A DNA stretch of 64,000 nucleotides from Anaeramoeba flamelloides (lineage: Eukaryota; Metamonada; Anaeramoebidae): the NCBI GenBank assembly GCA_027625915.1, contig JANTQA010000029.1, positions 4,030,001 to 4,094,000 on the forward strand, read 5' to 3'. Shown piece after piece: positions 47,740-59,019 of this stretch. Made by a program: the position numbers and the translations under genes. The notes below the pieces were generated by a model. It was not told where the DNA came from, did no database searches, and saw only the letters and a program-made list of their open reading frames with translations. The first letter of the stretch is position 1. Every line of letters begins with the position of its first letter.

Positions 47740-48333
47740 TTATTGATGGAAGATGTGTAAATTACACTCTAAATGTCCTTTTACTTAAATTTCCTCAAAG
47801 GTAATTTAAACGTAAAATCCTAGATTTCACGAATATTCAAGGAAAATACACACCCCATTTTTTTTATGTTTAAAAAGCAAAAGCAAAAAATTGAAAAGGA
47901 AAAAAGAAAAAGAAAAAAGAAAAAAGAAAAAAGGAAAAAAGGAAAAAGAAAAAGAAAAAAAAAAAGAAATTTAAAAAGGGTTTATAAGAACAAATTGGTA
48001 AAAAATCAAAAAAAAGAAAAAACAATGCTATCTTTAATTAAGGACTCCCAAAATCACAGCCACGATACTTTTGGCTGATTTAATAATTTGATAATTAATC
48101 ACGAATGTTCATTTGGGGATCGTTATTTAATTTTTGTAATTTCTTGATTTTTTTTGATCTGATTTTTTTTGCACCTTTGGTCATTTTTAGCCTTATCCTT
48201 ATTCTTTTTTCTTTTCAAGTTCCCCATACTGTCATGTTTTCAATATCTCAGTATTAACAAGTAACCATTTGATCTTTTTCCTTTGTAACTCTTCTTCCCA
48301 ATATAAAGGAGATTCAGCCAGGGGAAAAATGGA
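47740..48333 (+). mobile_element. Dispersed repeat, family B, copy 3, with 28-bp flanking direct repeats
   Basis: The copy is bracketed by a perfect 28-bp direct repeat (47,712-47,739 and 48,334-48,361; starts ACCAAATAAAAAATTCAA). This looks like a long target-site duplication and implies family B is, or was, mobile. There are no terminal inverted repeats and no conserved frame; a 70-codon Lys/Arg frame inside is purine-repeat translation. Confidence 0.6.
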
Positions 48334-49199
48334 ACCAAATAAAAAATTCAATTATTGATTTCATGGAATCAGAAAAAAATAATTTTTAATGTTTTTGAAA
48401 AATAATTCTTAAAAGTGACTTTAACAAGTAGAAAACGTTTGACAAAAACCGATTCCATTCCAATAATTTTTAATATTCTGATTTCAAATTTTAAATTTTT
48501 GAGATTCTAATAATTCCAAAAATGGAATCATTTTGGAAACTCTGTAATTCATTATTATTTTTATTTTTTTAATTATAAATTAAAAATATTTAGAAAAAAT
48601 AATTTCATATCCCAAAGATTAATATTTCAGTCCCGAAACTAAATCAAAAAATAAAAATAAACAAAATGAATAAAAAAAAGCAAAATGAATAAAAAATTAA
48701 AATAAAAAAGATTTTTTTCAAAATACTTGAAAAAAATTCAAAGATCTCCTTTTAAAACAAAAAAAAAATGAAACTTTGCTTCATATTCTTTCACTTGATT
48801 TTAATTTTGTGAACGTACATTGGATTTCTTTTAATTTATAAACCCGTTAACAGGAAATTATTCAAAATCTTGTAATTTTTTCATGATTACTTTTCTTGCA
48901 TTTCTTTTGAAATGTTTGAGGATATTTTTACAATATTTGAACAAAAATTCCTAAAAATATTTTGAAACAACATATGAATTAAAATTGTTTTTAGATATTT
49001 TTAAAACACAAACAAATTATTATAAAACTCATACGACCAAATTTAGGAACTGTTACATTTTCTCATTTTTCAAAATTTCAATTACGACAACATTACTGAA
49101 AAAAACAATCTTCCAAGAGTTTCACGAAATATTGAAACTCTAAAACCCAAATATCATTAATTACTGCTCTATTTGTGGAAAGAATAATATTAAATCAGA

Positions 49200-50270
49200 A
49201 CCGAAGCGTTGAATGTTAAATTTTTTTCAATATTTTTTTTTGATTAAATTATTGACTTTTATCTAATCTTGTTTTGAATCAAGAAATATGTTTTTCTCCA
49301 GAATGTTAAAATTAACCAAGGAACAAACCAAAAAAAAAAATGCGAAGGTGTGCATTTTAAACAAATCTTTTCTTTTTTCATACCAAACAAGAAAGATCAC
49401 CTTTTCAAATAAACTTAGAGAAATGAAGAATGAAAAAAAAATAATTCCAAAACAATTATATTTTCGGAGATTTGTTTTCTTTGTCTTATTAATATGAATG
49501 AAAACAAACAAGTTAATTAGAGATTACCTTTAATTCCTGCTGACATTCCTATTTATTATTTAACTGAAACCATTTTTTTAAAAATAGGTTTTCAAAATTC
49601 TTTTTTCAAATATTTTTATAAAAAAAAGCCATAACAAAGCGTAACATTTCAAAGATTAAATTAAAAACTTTGAATTATCAAATTCAAAAATAACTCAAAA
49701 AAGTCTCAACCTTAAATTAAAAAAAAATATGGTTAAAAATACAAAATAAAATTCAAAACTATTTTTATTTTTTTCAAATTGCGAGAAAATAGATGGTTTT
49801 AAAATCAAACAAATGCATCCTATAAATCTACTATTTCCATTTTTTATGAAGAAGAATTTTAAAAAAATATTCTATTTTCTTTAACCAAACCTAAAGTAGA
49901 TGAATTAAATGAAAATTGAAATTTAAATTCATTTTGGAAAATTTTTTTGAAATATCAATTATTTTGTTAATCAAAAATTCTTCAAACAAAAATTTTTTCC
50001 TAAAGAATTAAAAATTAAAACTGAGGAAAAAAGAAGAAATAATCATATCAAATATTATAGATAAGATCAAGAAATAAATGATTTTTTTTTATTTTTTCTT
50101 GATCAATTTTTTAATTTTTTTTGATTTCTATTTTTGGATTGTTATGAAAATATATTATACTAGGATATATCACACTTCCCAATTTTTATCAAAACATTGA
50201 TATATTTAGTTAAAGAAATGATATTAATGATTCAATTTCGAATACATTGAGGGATTAAAAATCGGTAAAA
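49200..50270 (+). repeat. Segmental duplication, left copy
   Basis: Collinear with 54,640-55,665 in direct orientation at moderate identity. Anchors are TTTTGAATCA, ACCAAAAAAAAAA, GAAAGATCAC, TTTCAAAGATTAAA, AAATAAATGAT and GAAAATATATTA. The pair brackets the RGS-DUF547 gene. Confidence 0.6.
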
Positions 50271-51490
50271 TGTAAATACCTCCTTAAGAATATTTCAGTG
50301 TTTTTTTCTCTTCAAATGCATTACATTGCTTTAAGGGCTATATTTATGAAAATCTGGGGGGGTATTTGTTTGTGTACCAAATCTAAACAAAAGTAAATTT
50401 TCAAAGGTACCTCATAAAACAAAGATCAAAAAAAACAAACAAATTTTCAAAAATTGTAAAAATTAAGAATTTATTTTAACAAATTATAATTCCAATTTTA
50501 AAATTTTCATAAAACATCAAGGAGTTTACTTTCAAAATTGATTTGTACAAAAAAATTTCAAAATAATCTCTACAGCAGTTAATAAATTCCAATAGAACTA
50601 TTTTTAGACTTCTCTTAAAAACTTTTTTGTTACACTTTTCGAAAATGGCTTTAAAAAAGAATTGTGTTTATTACTATGTCATTTTGTATATTATTTACCA
50701 AACAAAAAAAAAAAAAAAAAAATAACGTAAATAATGATTAACAAGAAAAGCATGATTATTTCATAAAAAATTGAAAAGTTTCACTGTTACATGATATTTT
50801 ATGAAACTAATAAAAACTTTTCTTATTCATGTCACTTCGGAAGATAATTGTATATTTTTTGAAAATTTTTTCTTTTCTTTAAATTTTAAAATCTAAAATT
50901 ACTAAAAGTACTATATCTCTTAAACATATTAAAGACTAAATTAAAGAGTCAAAATAAATAAAAAAAAAAAAAAAAGATTTAAAAAGAATTAATTCTAAAA
51001 AATAAATGGAAAATTTATTTACCAATTATTCAAGATCAAAAAAAGCAAGCAATAAATTTTGTACAAATACCCGTTAATTAATTTAAATAAGTTGTCATAC
51101 AACTCGAAATTGGAACGACAAAGAAAAAGTTCGTCAATTATCCTAAAAGTAAATTTTGGTTTAAAAAAATACTTAAAATTCTTTAAAAATAACAATTCAG
51201 AAACTTTAAAAATATTAGGAAATACAATAATGAGTTCCTCATACTTTTTTGATCTAATCTGATCAAATATTTTTGTAAATAACTAGTAAATAAGTTATTT
51301 TTAAAGAATGAAATAGGATTTTCTTATTTCGAAAAAATTTGGAAAATTAGATAACCAAATAAAAATAAACAAACCAACTTTAGAGAATAATCAACACAAC
51401 CCTATCTATTGACAAATTATTTTAATTTTTAAATTAAAATCAAAGACTTGAAATTATTTTAATAAATTAAGGAACATCAATTGTCTAAAA

Positions 51491-51611
<121 letters not shown>

Positions 51612-51780
51612 TACATATATATATATATATTAACTAACAACTCAACAACTTATTTTTTTATATTCATATTCTTACAAATTAAAAAAATAAATAAAACTTA
51701 AATTAAATTAATTAATTAATGAATAGGATTTTGTCTCTGAATCTGATTTCTTTCCTAGTTCAAATAAAATAGCATCTTAT

Positions 51781-53964
51781 ATGAATTCTCAAAAACGTTC
51801 GTAAGTATTTGTATTTTTCTTTTTCTCTTTGGATATTTTTTTTCTCTTTATTGTTATTGAAACTCATTGTTAATATTTGAAAATTATTTACATATTTTAT
51901 GATCAAAATTGAAAAATGGAATTTATGTATAGCTATTCAAAAAATGATATCAATTCTGATTTCTCCTTTCAAATTGATTCAGATGTTAGTATAATTGAAA
52001 AGAAAAATGATTCCGCTTTGAAAGAACTTCAAATTCTAAATCAAAATACAAAAAAAGGGAATGGAAAGGAAACGGGCAAGGGGAGAGGGGATGATGAACA
52101 TGATAATGTGAACGGGAATGAGGAGGAAAAAGAAAGGAAACAAAAAAATAAAATCATTGATCTTGATTCAATTGATACATTATTTTCAATTCCCATGGCG
52201 ATTGAATATTTTAAAGAGTTTATGTTTGAGCAATTAAATCAAGAAAATTTATTATTCTATATTGATGTTATGAATTTTACAAAGGCGTGTTCTTCAGATA
52301 AAAAGCAATTGCAAAAAATCGGGAAAAATATTTGCGAAAAATATATCAAAATTAATTCTTTATTTGAAATCAACATTGATTCCAAATGTCGATCTGTAAT
52401 TTTACAAAAAATGAAAAATAAAAATTATTCGCTTGATATGTTTGTCCAAGCTAAGCAAATTGTCTTTAATCATATGAATTTAAATTCGTTTGAAGAATTT
52501 AAAAAATCGAATTTATATCGAAAGCTTTTAAAAGCCAGCGAAACGAGTGATAGCTTTAAATATAAGCCTGTGCAAAAGGCTGTGCTTCTTTCACGGGGCA
52601 ACCAGAAAAAGGCATTAAATCAAATTTCGAAATATAAAAAACCGTCAAGGGATGGCAGCGTCATTGTGAATGAATTAATTTCAACGCTTATTGAACTGTT
52701 TGGCTCGCATTTTTCCATTAGCACAAATGAAATCGATTTTAAATTGCTCCAGCAATCAATTGCATTTAATAGGTTTGTGAATTTAACCACCGAGTTACAA
52801 AAAGTGAAATTCAAAAAAATGAACCAATTAGAAAAAATATGCTTTTTCATTAATATCCATAACTGCCTGTTTCTTCATTCTGCGATAATCAATGGCATCC
52901 CCACAGAGGAGTCCAATTGGAAAAAATTCAAAAAAAAATCTCGGTATTTGATTGGAGGAATGAATTTTTCCATTGAAAACATTTCAAAGGGGATCCTCAG
53001 GGGCAACACTATTTACAAAAACAAAAAAAAATTGCCATATTTCCAAGAGAACGACCCTAGATCGCGGCTTGCAGTCAATTTCGATACTAGAGTTTTATTT
53101 ACCCTCTTTCATTACGAATTTAAAGAATTAATTTTAATTCCTTTCACCTCGGATTGTTTAATTCAAGAATTAAATCAAATTTCGATTTCAATATTGCGAA
53201 AGAATTCACAAGTTCTTGAAAATAAAAAAATCATTTTCCCCAAAATCTTTAAATCATTTATTAATTCCTTTGGCAAAAACCGCAACGCCTTTATCCAATG
53301 GATCCTTAAGAACATTTTAATAATTGATAAAAAGAAAAAGAATAAAATTAATATCCAGGATTATTCATTGAAATTTACAATGGACACCTCCGATATTCAA
53401 TTAACCTTTGATTCCAGAGTCGCACTTTGGAAATATAATCGTCATCATAAAAGAGGCACTCTCAAATTTAAAAAAATCGATTCAGATTTGATCAAAACAG
53501 AAACAGAAAATAATCATACAGAATCTGGTAGTATGGATTCGTTAAGTACTAAGAAAATGACAGATTATGATTCTGAAACATTATATGATAATAGTCATTC
53601 TGAAAAAGATTCGAAAATTGATATAAAGAATGTTAATAAAAATAAATTCACAGAAACCAAAATTGCAAATAATAATAGTAAATTTGAAGGTAATTTGGGT
53701 AATGGGAATAAGAATGAGAAAATTATTGAAAAAGTGAAGAATGAAAATTATAATAAAAATAACAACAATGAAAATTATAATAAAGATAACCACAAAAATA
53801 ATAATGATGATGATGATGACAATAATAGCAACAACGATGATGATAGAGATGGCGGTAACAACAATGTAGACGACTACACAAATGATGACGAATTAGTTGA
53901 ATGGGTTGAAATAAATGGCTTGTCAAAATCAAAAGGCAAAAAAAATTCATCTTTAGAAAAATAA
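51781..53964 (+). CDS. RGS domain - DUF547 fusion protein
   Basis: Probable signalling protein of 683 residues. The first coding exon is 51781-51800 (MNSQKR plus two bases), ending at donor GTAAGT. The second is 51933-53964, after acceptor TATAG; phases agree and Ser7 spans the join. Without the intron the frame could start at ATG 51,916, but the strong donor favours splicing. About residues 90-215 form an RGS fold (SIPMAIEYFKEFMFEQLNQE, NLLFYIDV and, at the end, FEEFKKSNLYRKLL), known in other proteins to speed GTP hydrolysis by G-alpha. About 285-450 match DUF547 (LEKICFFINIHNCLFLHSAI, IGGMNFSIENISKGILRGN, DPRSRLAVNF). The tail from about 520 is Asn/Asp/Lys low complexity. DUF547 activity is unknown. 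Confidence 0.88.
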
Positions 53965-56250
53965 TTTTTTTTTTAACTCAAAAAGCTAACTTGTTTGATA
54001 TTCTACTTGCACATTTTTATTCATGATTTTCGAATCTTTTTAAAATAATTTAAATATACTTGAATAAATAAAGTTATTTCTTTGAACAATACTCGTTATA
54101 ACAATGATAATTTTCATTTATTATAAGAATTTTAAGTTAACAAAAAAACAAAAAGAAAAATAAAATATTTAGTTTTAAATAGATCAAAAATAATTATTGA
54201 TTTTTGTTTTTTTTTAAATCTATTTATATTTTCAAAAAATTTGTAAAATCTTTTTTTAATACAAAAAAAAAAAAAAAAAAAAACTTTTTTTAAACTTTAA
54301 ATTGTTAATAAGTAATAAAGAAAAATTTTTTTTGAAATTTTATGTTTAATTTTTTTTCTTTTTTTTAATTTTGAATTTGTTATTAAAAAAATCACCTAGC
54401 TAATAATTTGTATTTTAAAATACAATAAAAATATGCAAATTTTGAAAAAAAAACTCTAAATTGGGTTTGAAGATGTATTTTTACTATTTGATTAAGGACG
54501 TAGGTTAATTATTCTATTTTTGAAAATAATAATTAAAAAAAAGATTTTTTGAGTCTCACAAGAAATTAGTTCTTTGCACAAAAAAGAGTAAAGAATGATA
54601 TTATCGTTTGACAGATTATACAAGTTGAATCTTTAATTTTTCAATAGTTTGAACATTTTTCGATAGATTAAAATTTTAGGTTTTAATTCAATTTGGTTTT
54701 GAATCAGAAATGTTTTGATACAAACGAGTGAAATTAATCAGAGAATAAACCAAAAAAAAAATAGATCTATAAGGTATGTATTTGAAATAAATATTTTATT
54801 TTAGAAGACCAAACATGAAAGATCACTTTTCCAAATAAATTTATTAAAAATCAAAAATGGAAAAAAAAAACCCACCAAAGTTTATTTTAGAAGATTTTTT
54901 TCAATAGTTCTTCTTTAATTTTAATGGATCAAAAAAGTCCTTACCCTGAAATTCTTGCCACTTTACTATTTATTAATATTTTACAAAGCTTTTTTTTAAT
55001 AAATTTGTTTTCAAAATTCTATTTTAAAATATTTTGAAGATAATAAGCATCAAACAAAGAATCTTATTTCAAAGATTAAAGAAAAAGTTTTAAATTCTTG
55101 AAAGAAAAAATCAACTTTAAAAGAAACAACCCAAATAAAAAGAAAAATTTGTTAAAAAAATTTAAAGTAATGTGTTCGAATATATCTTAGCTTTTTTAAA
55201 ATTTGTATCAAAAATAATTAAATATTAAAACAAACAAAGATGTCCAAATTGATCTTTATTTGTGAATAATTTGAATAAATATGTTATTTTCCAAACTTAA
55301 AATCAATAATTAGATGAATTGAATGAATATTGGATTTTAAATATCATATTCTGAAATTTATTTAAAAATTGAAAGTAATTTATTTATTTAATTTTCCAAT
55401 TAAAGTTTTTCCCATTTGAAATTAAAAATAATATCAGATTAACAAGAAGAAATAGTTTTAGTAATAAGTATTGTAGGATAGAGAAATAAATGATCATTTA
55501 TTTATTTTTTTTATGATATTTTTTTTTTCATTTTTTTGATTTCCTTTTTTTAATTAGCATGAAAATATATTATTATGGGATATATACAACCCGAAGATTT
55601 TTTAAATTAGTGCATATTTTAGTTAAAGAGTTCGTTTTAAAGGTTCAATTTTAAATAAACTTGTAAACTCAAAAAAAGAAAAATCTCCATACTCTCTTCA
55701 ACTACTAACATTAATTTAATTTTCTTTTTAACCTATTATTAAAAAAAACAATAAAATTTGAAAGAAAACAGTTTTTTCTTCAATAACAAGCCTTTATATA
55801 AGTAAAAAAATTATTTATTAACAATAACTTTAATTTCAAAATTAAGATCACATTAAACTTCTAATTGAGGAAATTTCCATCAAACTATTTTTATCTAATT
55901 CAGACTACTATTCAAAATATATTTTTTCTCTCGTTATTATATTATTCAACTCTTTTAATTTTTAGTTCATAGTATTTTTAAAAATTAAATAAAAGTAATA
56001 AAAAAAGTTAAAAGTTTTTAGAAAATTATTTTATAAAGTATAATACTAATACTGATTGAAGTAACGAAAGGTAAAATTAGAAAAAAAAAATTATAAACGA
56101 ATAATAAATACCATTCTTATAAATTAAATGTAATTATGAAAAATGATGGTGAAAGTAAAGGCAAAGGTAAAAGCAAAAGAAAAATAAAAAAAAAATAAAA
56201 ATAAATTATTTAATATTCCTTTTTTTAAAAAAAAAAAAATGAGGAAATAA
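53965..56250. other. Gene-free stretch between convergent genes
   Basis: Separates the convergent RGS-DUF547 and alpha-kinase genes. 54,640-55,665 is the right copy of the duplicated segment. Near 56,150 a GGCAAAGGTAAAAG-like purine run resembles low-complexity coding sequence but has no frame. Confidence 0.6.
54640..55665 (+). repeat. Segmental duplication, right copy
   Basis: Direct repeat partner of 49,200-50,270, diverged by many substitutions and small indels. No gene is recognisable in either copy. Confidence 0.6.
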
Positions 56251-59019
56251 TTAGTTATTCTCTTTTTCATCGTCTTTGCTGATATGCTTCGTTATATCTA
56301 TTTTAAAAGGTGGATTTTTTTCAATATTATCTTTCATTCTTTTTTGAATTGCTTCATAACCCATCTTCTTACATATAAGGCAAAGTTTTTCTGATTTATT
56401 GCCAATATCGCCCTTGGGTACTTTCATTTTTCTACCACACCAAGGATTTGAACAGACCAAGATATAATTAGCTTGATTTATTTGGGTACTTAAAACCACA
56501 TTAGTTGGTGGGTGATTTTTGTGTCTCTTTAATTTAAGATCTGTGCAAGTTGCTGAACATATATGTGTTGTAAACCATTTATCTATTCCTTTCGATCCGG
56601 TATCTGACTCTGAGAACCCACGGTTATCTGCGTAATTAATCGCAGGGTCTGTGAGAATATATCCAACACCTTGCAGATCGACAACCATGAAATTTTCTCC
56701 CAAAGAAGAATATGTCCAATGACTAAAGGCATGGGCTGTGGTGCTTTTCTCGTTATTAAACTTCCATTCGCCATTATTTGAGTATTTTTGATAAATCCCA
56801 TCTAGCTTTGGCTCAACGTTCATGAATTGGTAGCCTTCGAGTTCTGGGATGTAATAAACAAAACTTTCTAAAAAGTCAACTGCCCTGCCATTTTTTTCTT
56901 GATTAAATCTAAAGGCCAAACGCTTGGCAAAGCTTTGTGTGATCATTTCTTTAACACACATTTGCATCAGCAGATCTACGTTTTTGACTGGTTCATTGAA
57001 TTTCTTAATAACCAAATTTTCTCCAAAAATTGTGTCTTTCATTTTAAAGGCTGTTCTAAAATTACCCTTCCCGAGTGGTTGCCTATGAATTTTAATTTTT
57101 GTGTTATAAAATTCATATTGATACCTCATATTATTAAAGTCGTCAATGGTTAAATCAGGTTTAAGTCTAATAGCAAGGGCCTCAAATTCTTGAGACCAAA
57201 GCGTTTCAGGATCAATTTTGTTTTCGTCGTCTTCGTTATAACTGAAAAAGTCCTCTTGACAATTCTCCAGTTTATCTGAAATTGGGAAACCCAAAGCACC
57301 AAGAAAATCTATTTTGTTTTTTTCTTTGAGCTTCACTGCTAAATTTAAAGAATGGTTGACAAGCTTTAATAGAGAAATATTGGTATCTAAACGCTGGACT
57401 TCAAAGTATTCGGGGTGTTTATACTTTTCATATTGCTCATGGAATTTTTGGCACATAAGATCTGTTCTTTCATCGAGCTTAACAAAGCAATAGTGAATGC
57501 TTCTTCCGATTAGCCCCCAAATTAACTGCTTCAGGGATAAATTGTTTGGATCGCCATCGGGGTATTCATCATCAATTTCGGGATCATGGTAAACTAGACC
57601 GTGGCATGGTGCATCCGTGATGTGCACAACAAGCCTTGCGCTTGAGACCCAGGTTAGATCTGGGATTTTGGAGAGCGCGCCAAAGATATCCTCGGGATCG
57701 TCACCCCCGCCATAGGCAAGCAGGGTTTTTAAAAAGCCTGTAAATTTTCCCAAATCATGAACTAATGTGAAATCAAAAAGCTGGAAGTGTTCAGATTCGT
57801 CCAATCTCTTAACTATTTTTTTTTTATTATTGTCGTTAATGTCCTCAATAACATCCTCAACAATTTTGTCTTCATTAAAATCACGATACGCGATCGCACC
57901 AATCCGAATAATGACATCACATTTGGATCTGATTTCTTTGACTAAATCAATAATGGTCTCTCTGGTTTTCTCGATGTAAGGATCCATTGTTGCAGTTGCG
58001 TCCAAGATAAAGCAAATATCGATACTATGCTCCAAGGCTACCTTGCCCATTTCCAGTATCTTTTGCTGTTCGTGTTTCCATCTTTTTTCTTCGATCATTT
58101 TGAGCAGATTGTTAGCGCCGTCCCCTCCTTGATATATTTTTAGTGCTTCCTCAACTTGGTTTTCGAGATTTTGAATTCTTCTTCGATATTTCTTTATCTC
58201 GAGACGTTTCCTTTTTTTCGCACGTTCTTCCATTTTTTTCACTTGGATCTGATTTTGCTCCATTTTTTTGATTTCTTTCTCTCTTTTTGTTTGATCCAAA
58301 TCGAGAAGCATGCTTTCCAAAATTTCTTCAGAGTCTAAAACGCCAATTATGTTTTGTGCCGAATTCTTTTCAATGCTATTACTTTCATTATTTTTCGATT
58401 TCATTTTTGTTTTTCTCACATTTTCCCTTTCCTCTCTTTTGGTTTTTTTATTACTTTTTTGTCTTGTTGTTTTGTTACCTTTCTTTTTCTTTTGTTGAGA
58501 TTCAATTTTTTCTTTTTTTTTTTTATCTAATTTTGTTTCATTTCCATTCTTTTTTTTTTTCTTATGTTTAGGTTTTTCTTTTGGTTTTTTCTTTTCCTTA
58601 TGATTTTTTTTTTTTGTAGATTTTGGTTTTCGATGATTTTTTTTGCTAGTTTCCTTTCTTTTGTGTTTTTTATGGCTTCTGTGTCTTGTATTTTCTTTAC
58701 CTTTCTTTTTCTTTTTTTGAGATTCCATTTTGTTTTTTTTTTTACGACTCTTTTTTTGAAATTTTGAATTTGACGACGAAGATTCTGATGATCGAGAAGA
58801 TGTTGTTGTTTCTGGTGAAGTGGTGTTTGTTTGAGATGACGAAGATTCGTCTACGGAACTGGAACTTGTGGATGTTGTACTATCACGTGAGTGATGTTTG
58901 CTTTTGTGTTTGTTTTTGTGTTTTTGTTTGTACTTATTTTTGTGCTTATTTTTGTGCTTATTTTTGTTCTTGTGTTTGTGTTTGTGTTTGTGTTTGTGTT
59001 TATGTTTCTTTAAGCTCAT
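56251..59019 (-). CDS. vWFA-alpha-kinase (VwkA-like) protein kinase
   Basis: 922-residue atypical protein kinase of the alpha-kinase family (relatives: Dictyostelium VwkA, myosin heavy chain kinases, eEF2 kinase), single exon. Residues 4-45 are Lys-His/Lys-Asn repeats, 46-90 Ser/Thr-rich, 90-225 Lys-rich, 240-325 a likely coiled coil. The vWFA domain spans about 331-530: MIDAS-like DATAT, GGGDDPEDI and HITDAPCHG, a signature of this subfamily. The alpha-kinase domain spans about 632-830: nucleotide loop LGKGNFRTAF at 649, VIKKF with the catalytic Lys, VEPKLDG, AFSHWTY, VVDLQGVGYILTDPAI and the zinc site ending THICSATC (His819, Cys821, Cys825). A further CxxxxC/CxxC cluster (Cys856, Cys861, about 878 and 881) follows. 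All key kinase motifs are present, so activity is likely; the substrate is unknown. Confidence 0.93.
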   Translation of the reverse strand: MSLKKHKHKHKHKHKHKNKNKHKNKHKNKYKQKHKNKHKSKHHSRDSTTSTSSSSVDESSSSQTNTTSPETTTSSRSSESSSSNSKFQKKSRKKKNKMESQKKKKKGKENTRHRSHKKHKRKETSKKNHRKPKSTKKKNHKEKKKPKEKPKHKKKKKNGNETKLDKKKKEKIESQQKKKKGNKTTRQKSNKKTKREERENVRKTKMKSKNNESNSIEKNSAQNIIGVLDSEEILESMLLDLDQTKREKEIKKMEQNQIQVKKMEERAKKRKRLEIKKYRRRIQNLENQVEEALKIYQGGDGANNLLKMIEEKRWKHEQQKILEMGKVALEHSIDICFILDATATMDPYIEKTRETIIDLVKEIRSKCDVIIRIGAIAYRDFNEDKIVEDVIEDINDNNKKKIVKRLDESEHFQLFDFTLVHDLGKFTGFLKTLLAYGGGDDPEDIFGALSKIPDLTWVSSARLVVHITDAPCHGLVYHDPEIDDEYPDGDPNNLSLKQLIWGLIGRSIHYCFVKLDERTDLMCQKFHEQYEKYKHPEYFEVQRLDTNISLLKLVNHSLNLAVKLKEKNKIDFLGALGFPISDKLENCQEDFFSYNEDDENKIDPETLWSQEFEALAIRLKPDLTIDDFNNMRYQYEFYNTKIKIHRQPLGKGNFRTAFKMKDTIFGENLVIKKFNEPVKNVDLLMQMCVKEMITQSFAKRLAFRFNQEKNGRAVDFLESFVYYIPELEGYQFMNVEPKLDGIYQKYSNNGEWKFNNEKSTTAHAFSHWTYSSLGENFMVVDLQGVGYILTDPAINYADNRGFSESDTGSKGIDKWFTTHICSATCTDLKLKRHKNHPPTNVVLSTQINQANYILVCSNPWCGRKMKVPKGDIGNKSEKLCLICKKMGYEAIQKRMKDNIEKNPPFKIDITKHISKDDEKENN
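58890..59010 (-). repeat. Hexanucleotide coding repeat (Lys-His/Lys-Asn tract)
   Basis: TTTGTG/TTTGTT hexamers (minus strand CACAAA/AACAAA) encode the alternating Lys-His and Lys-Asn N-terminus of the alpha-kinase. The repeat is nearly pure next to the start codon and degrades inward, suggesting growth by slippage. Confidence 0.85.

Noticed and set aside
47866-48078. Lys/Arg-rich 70-codon frame
   Set aside because: Translation of a purine tract inside repeat family B, not preserved in the other copies.
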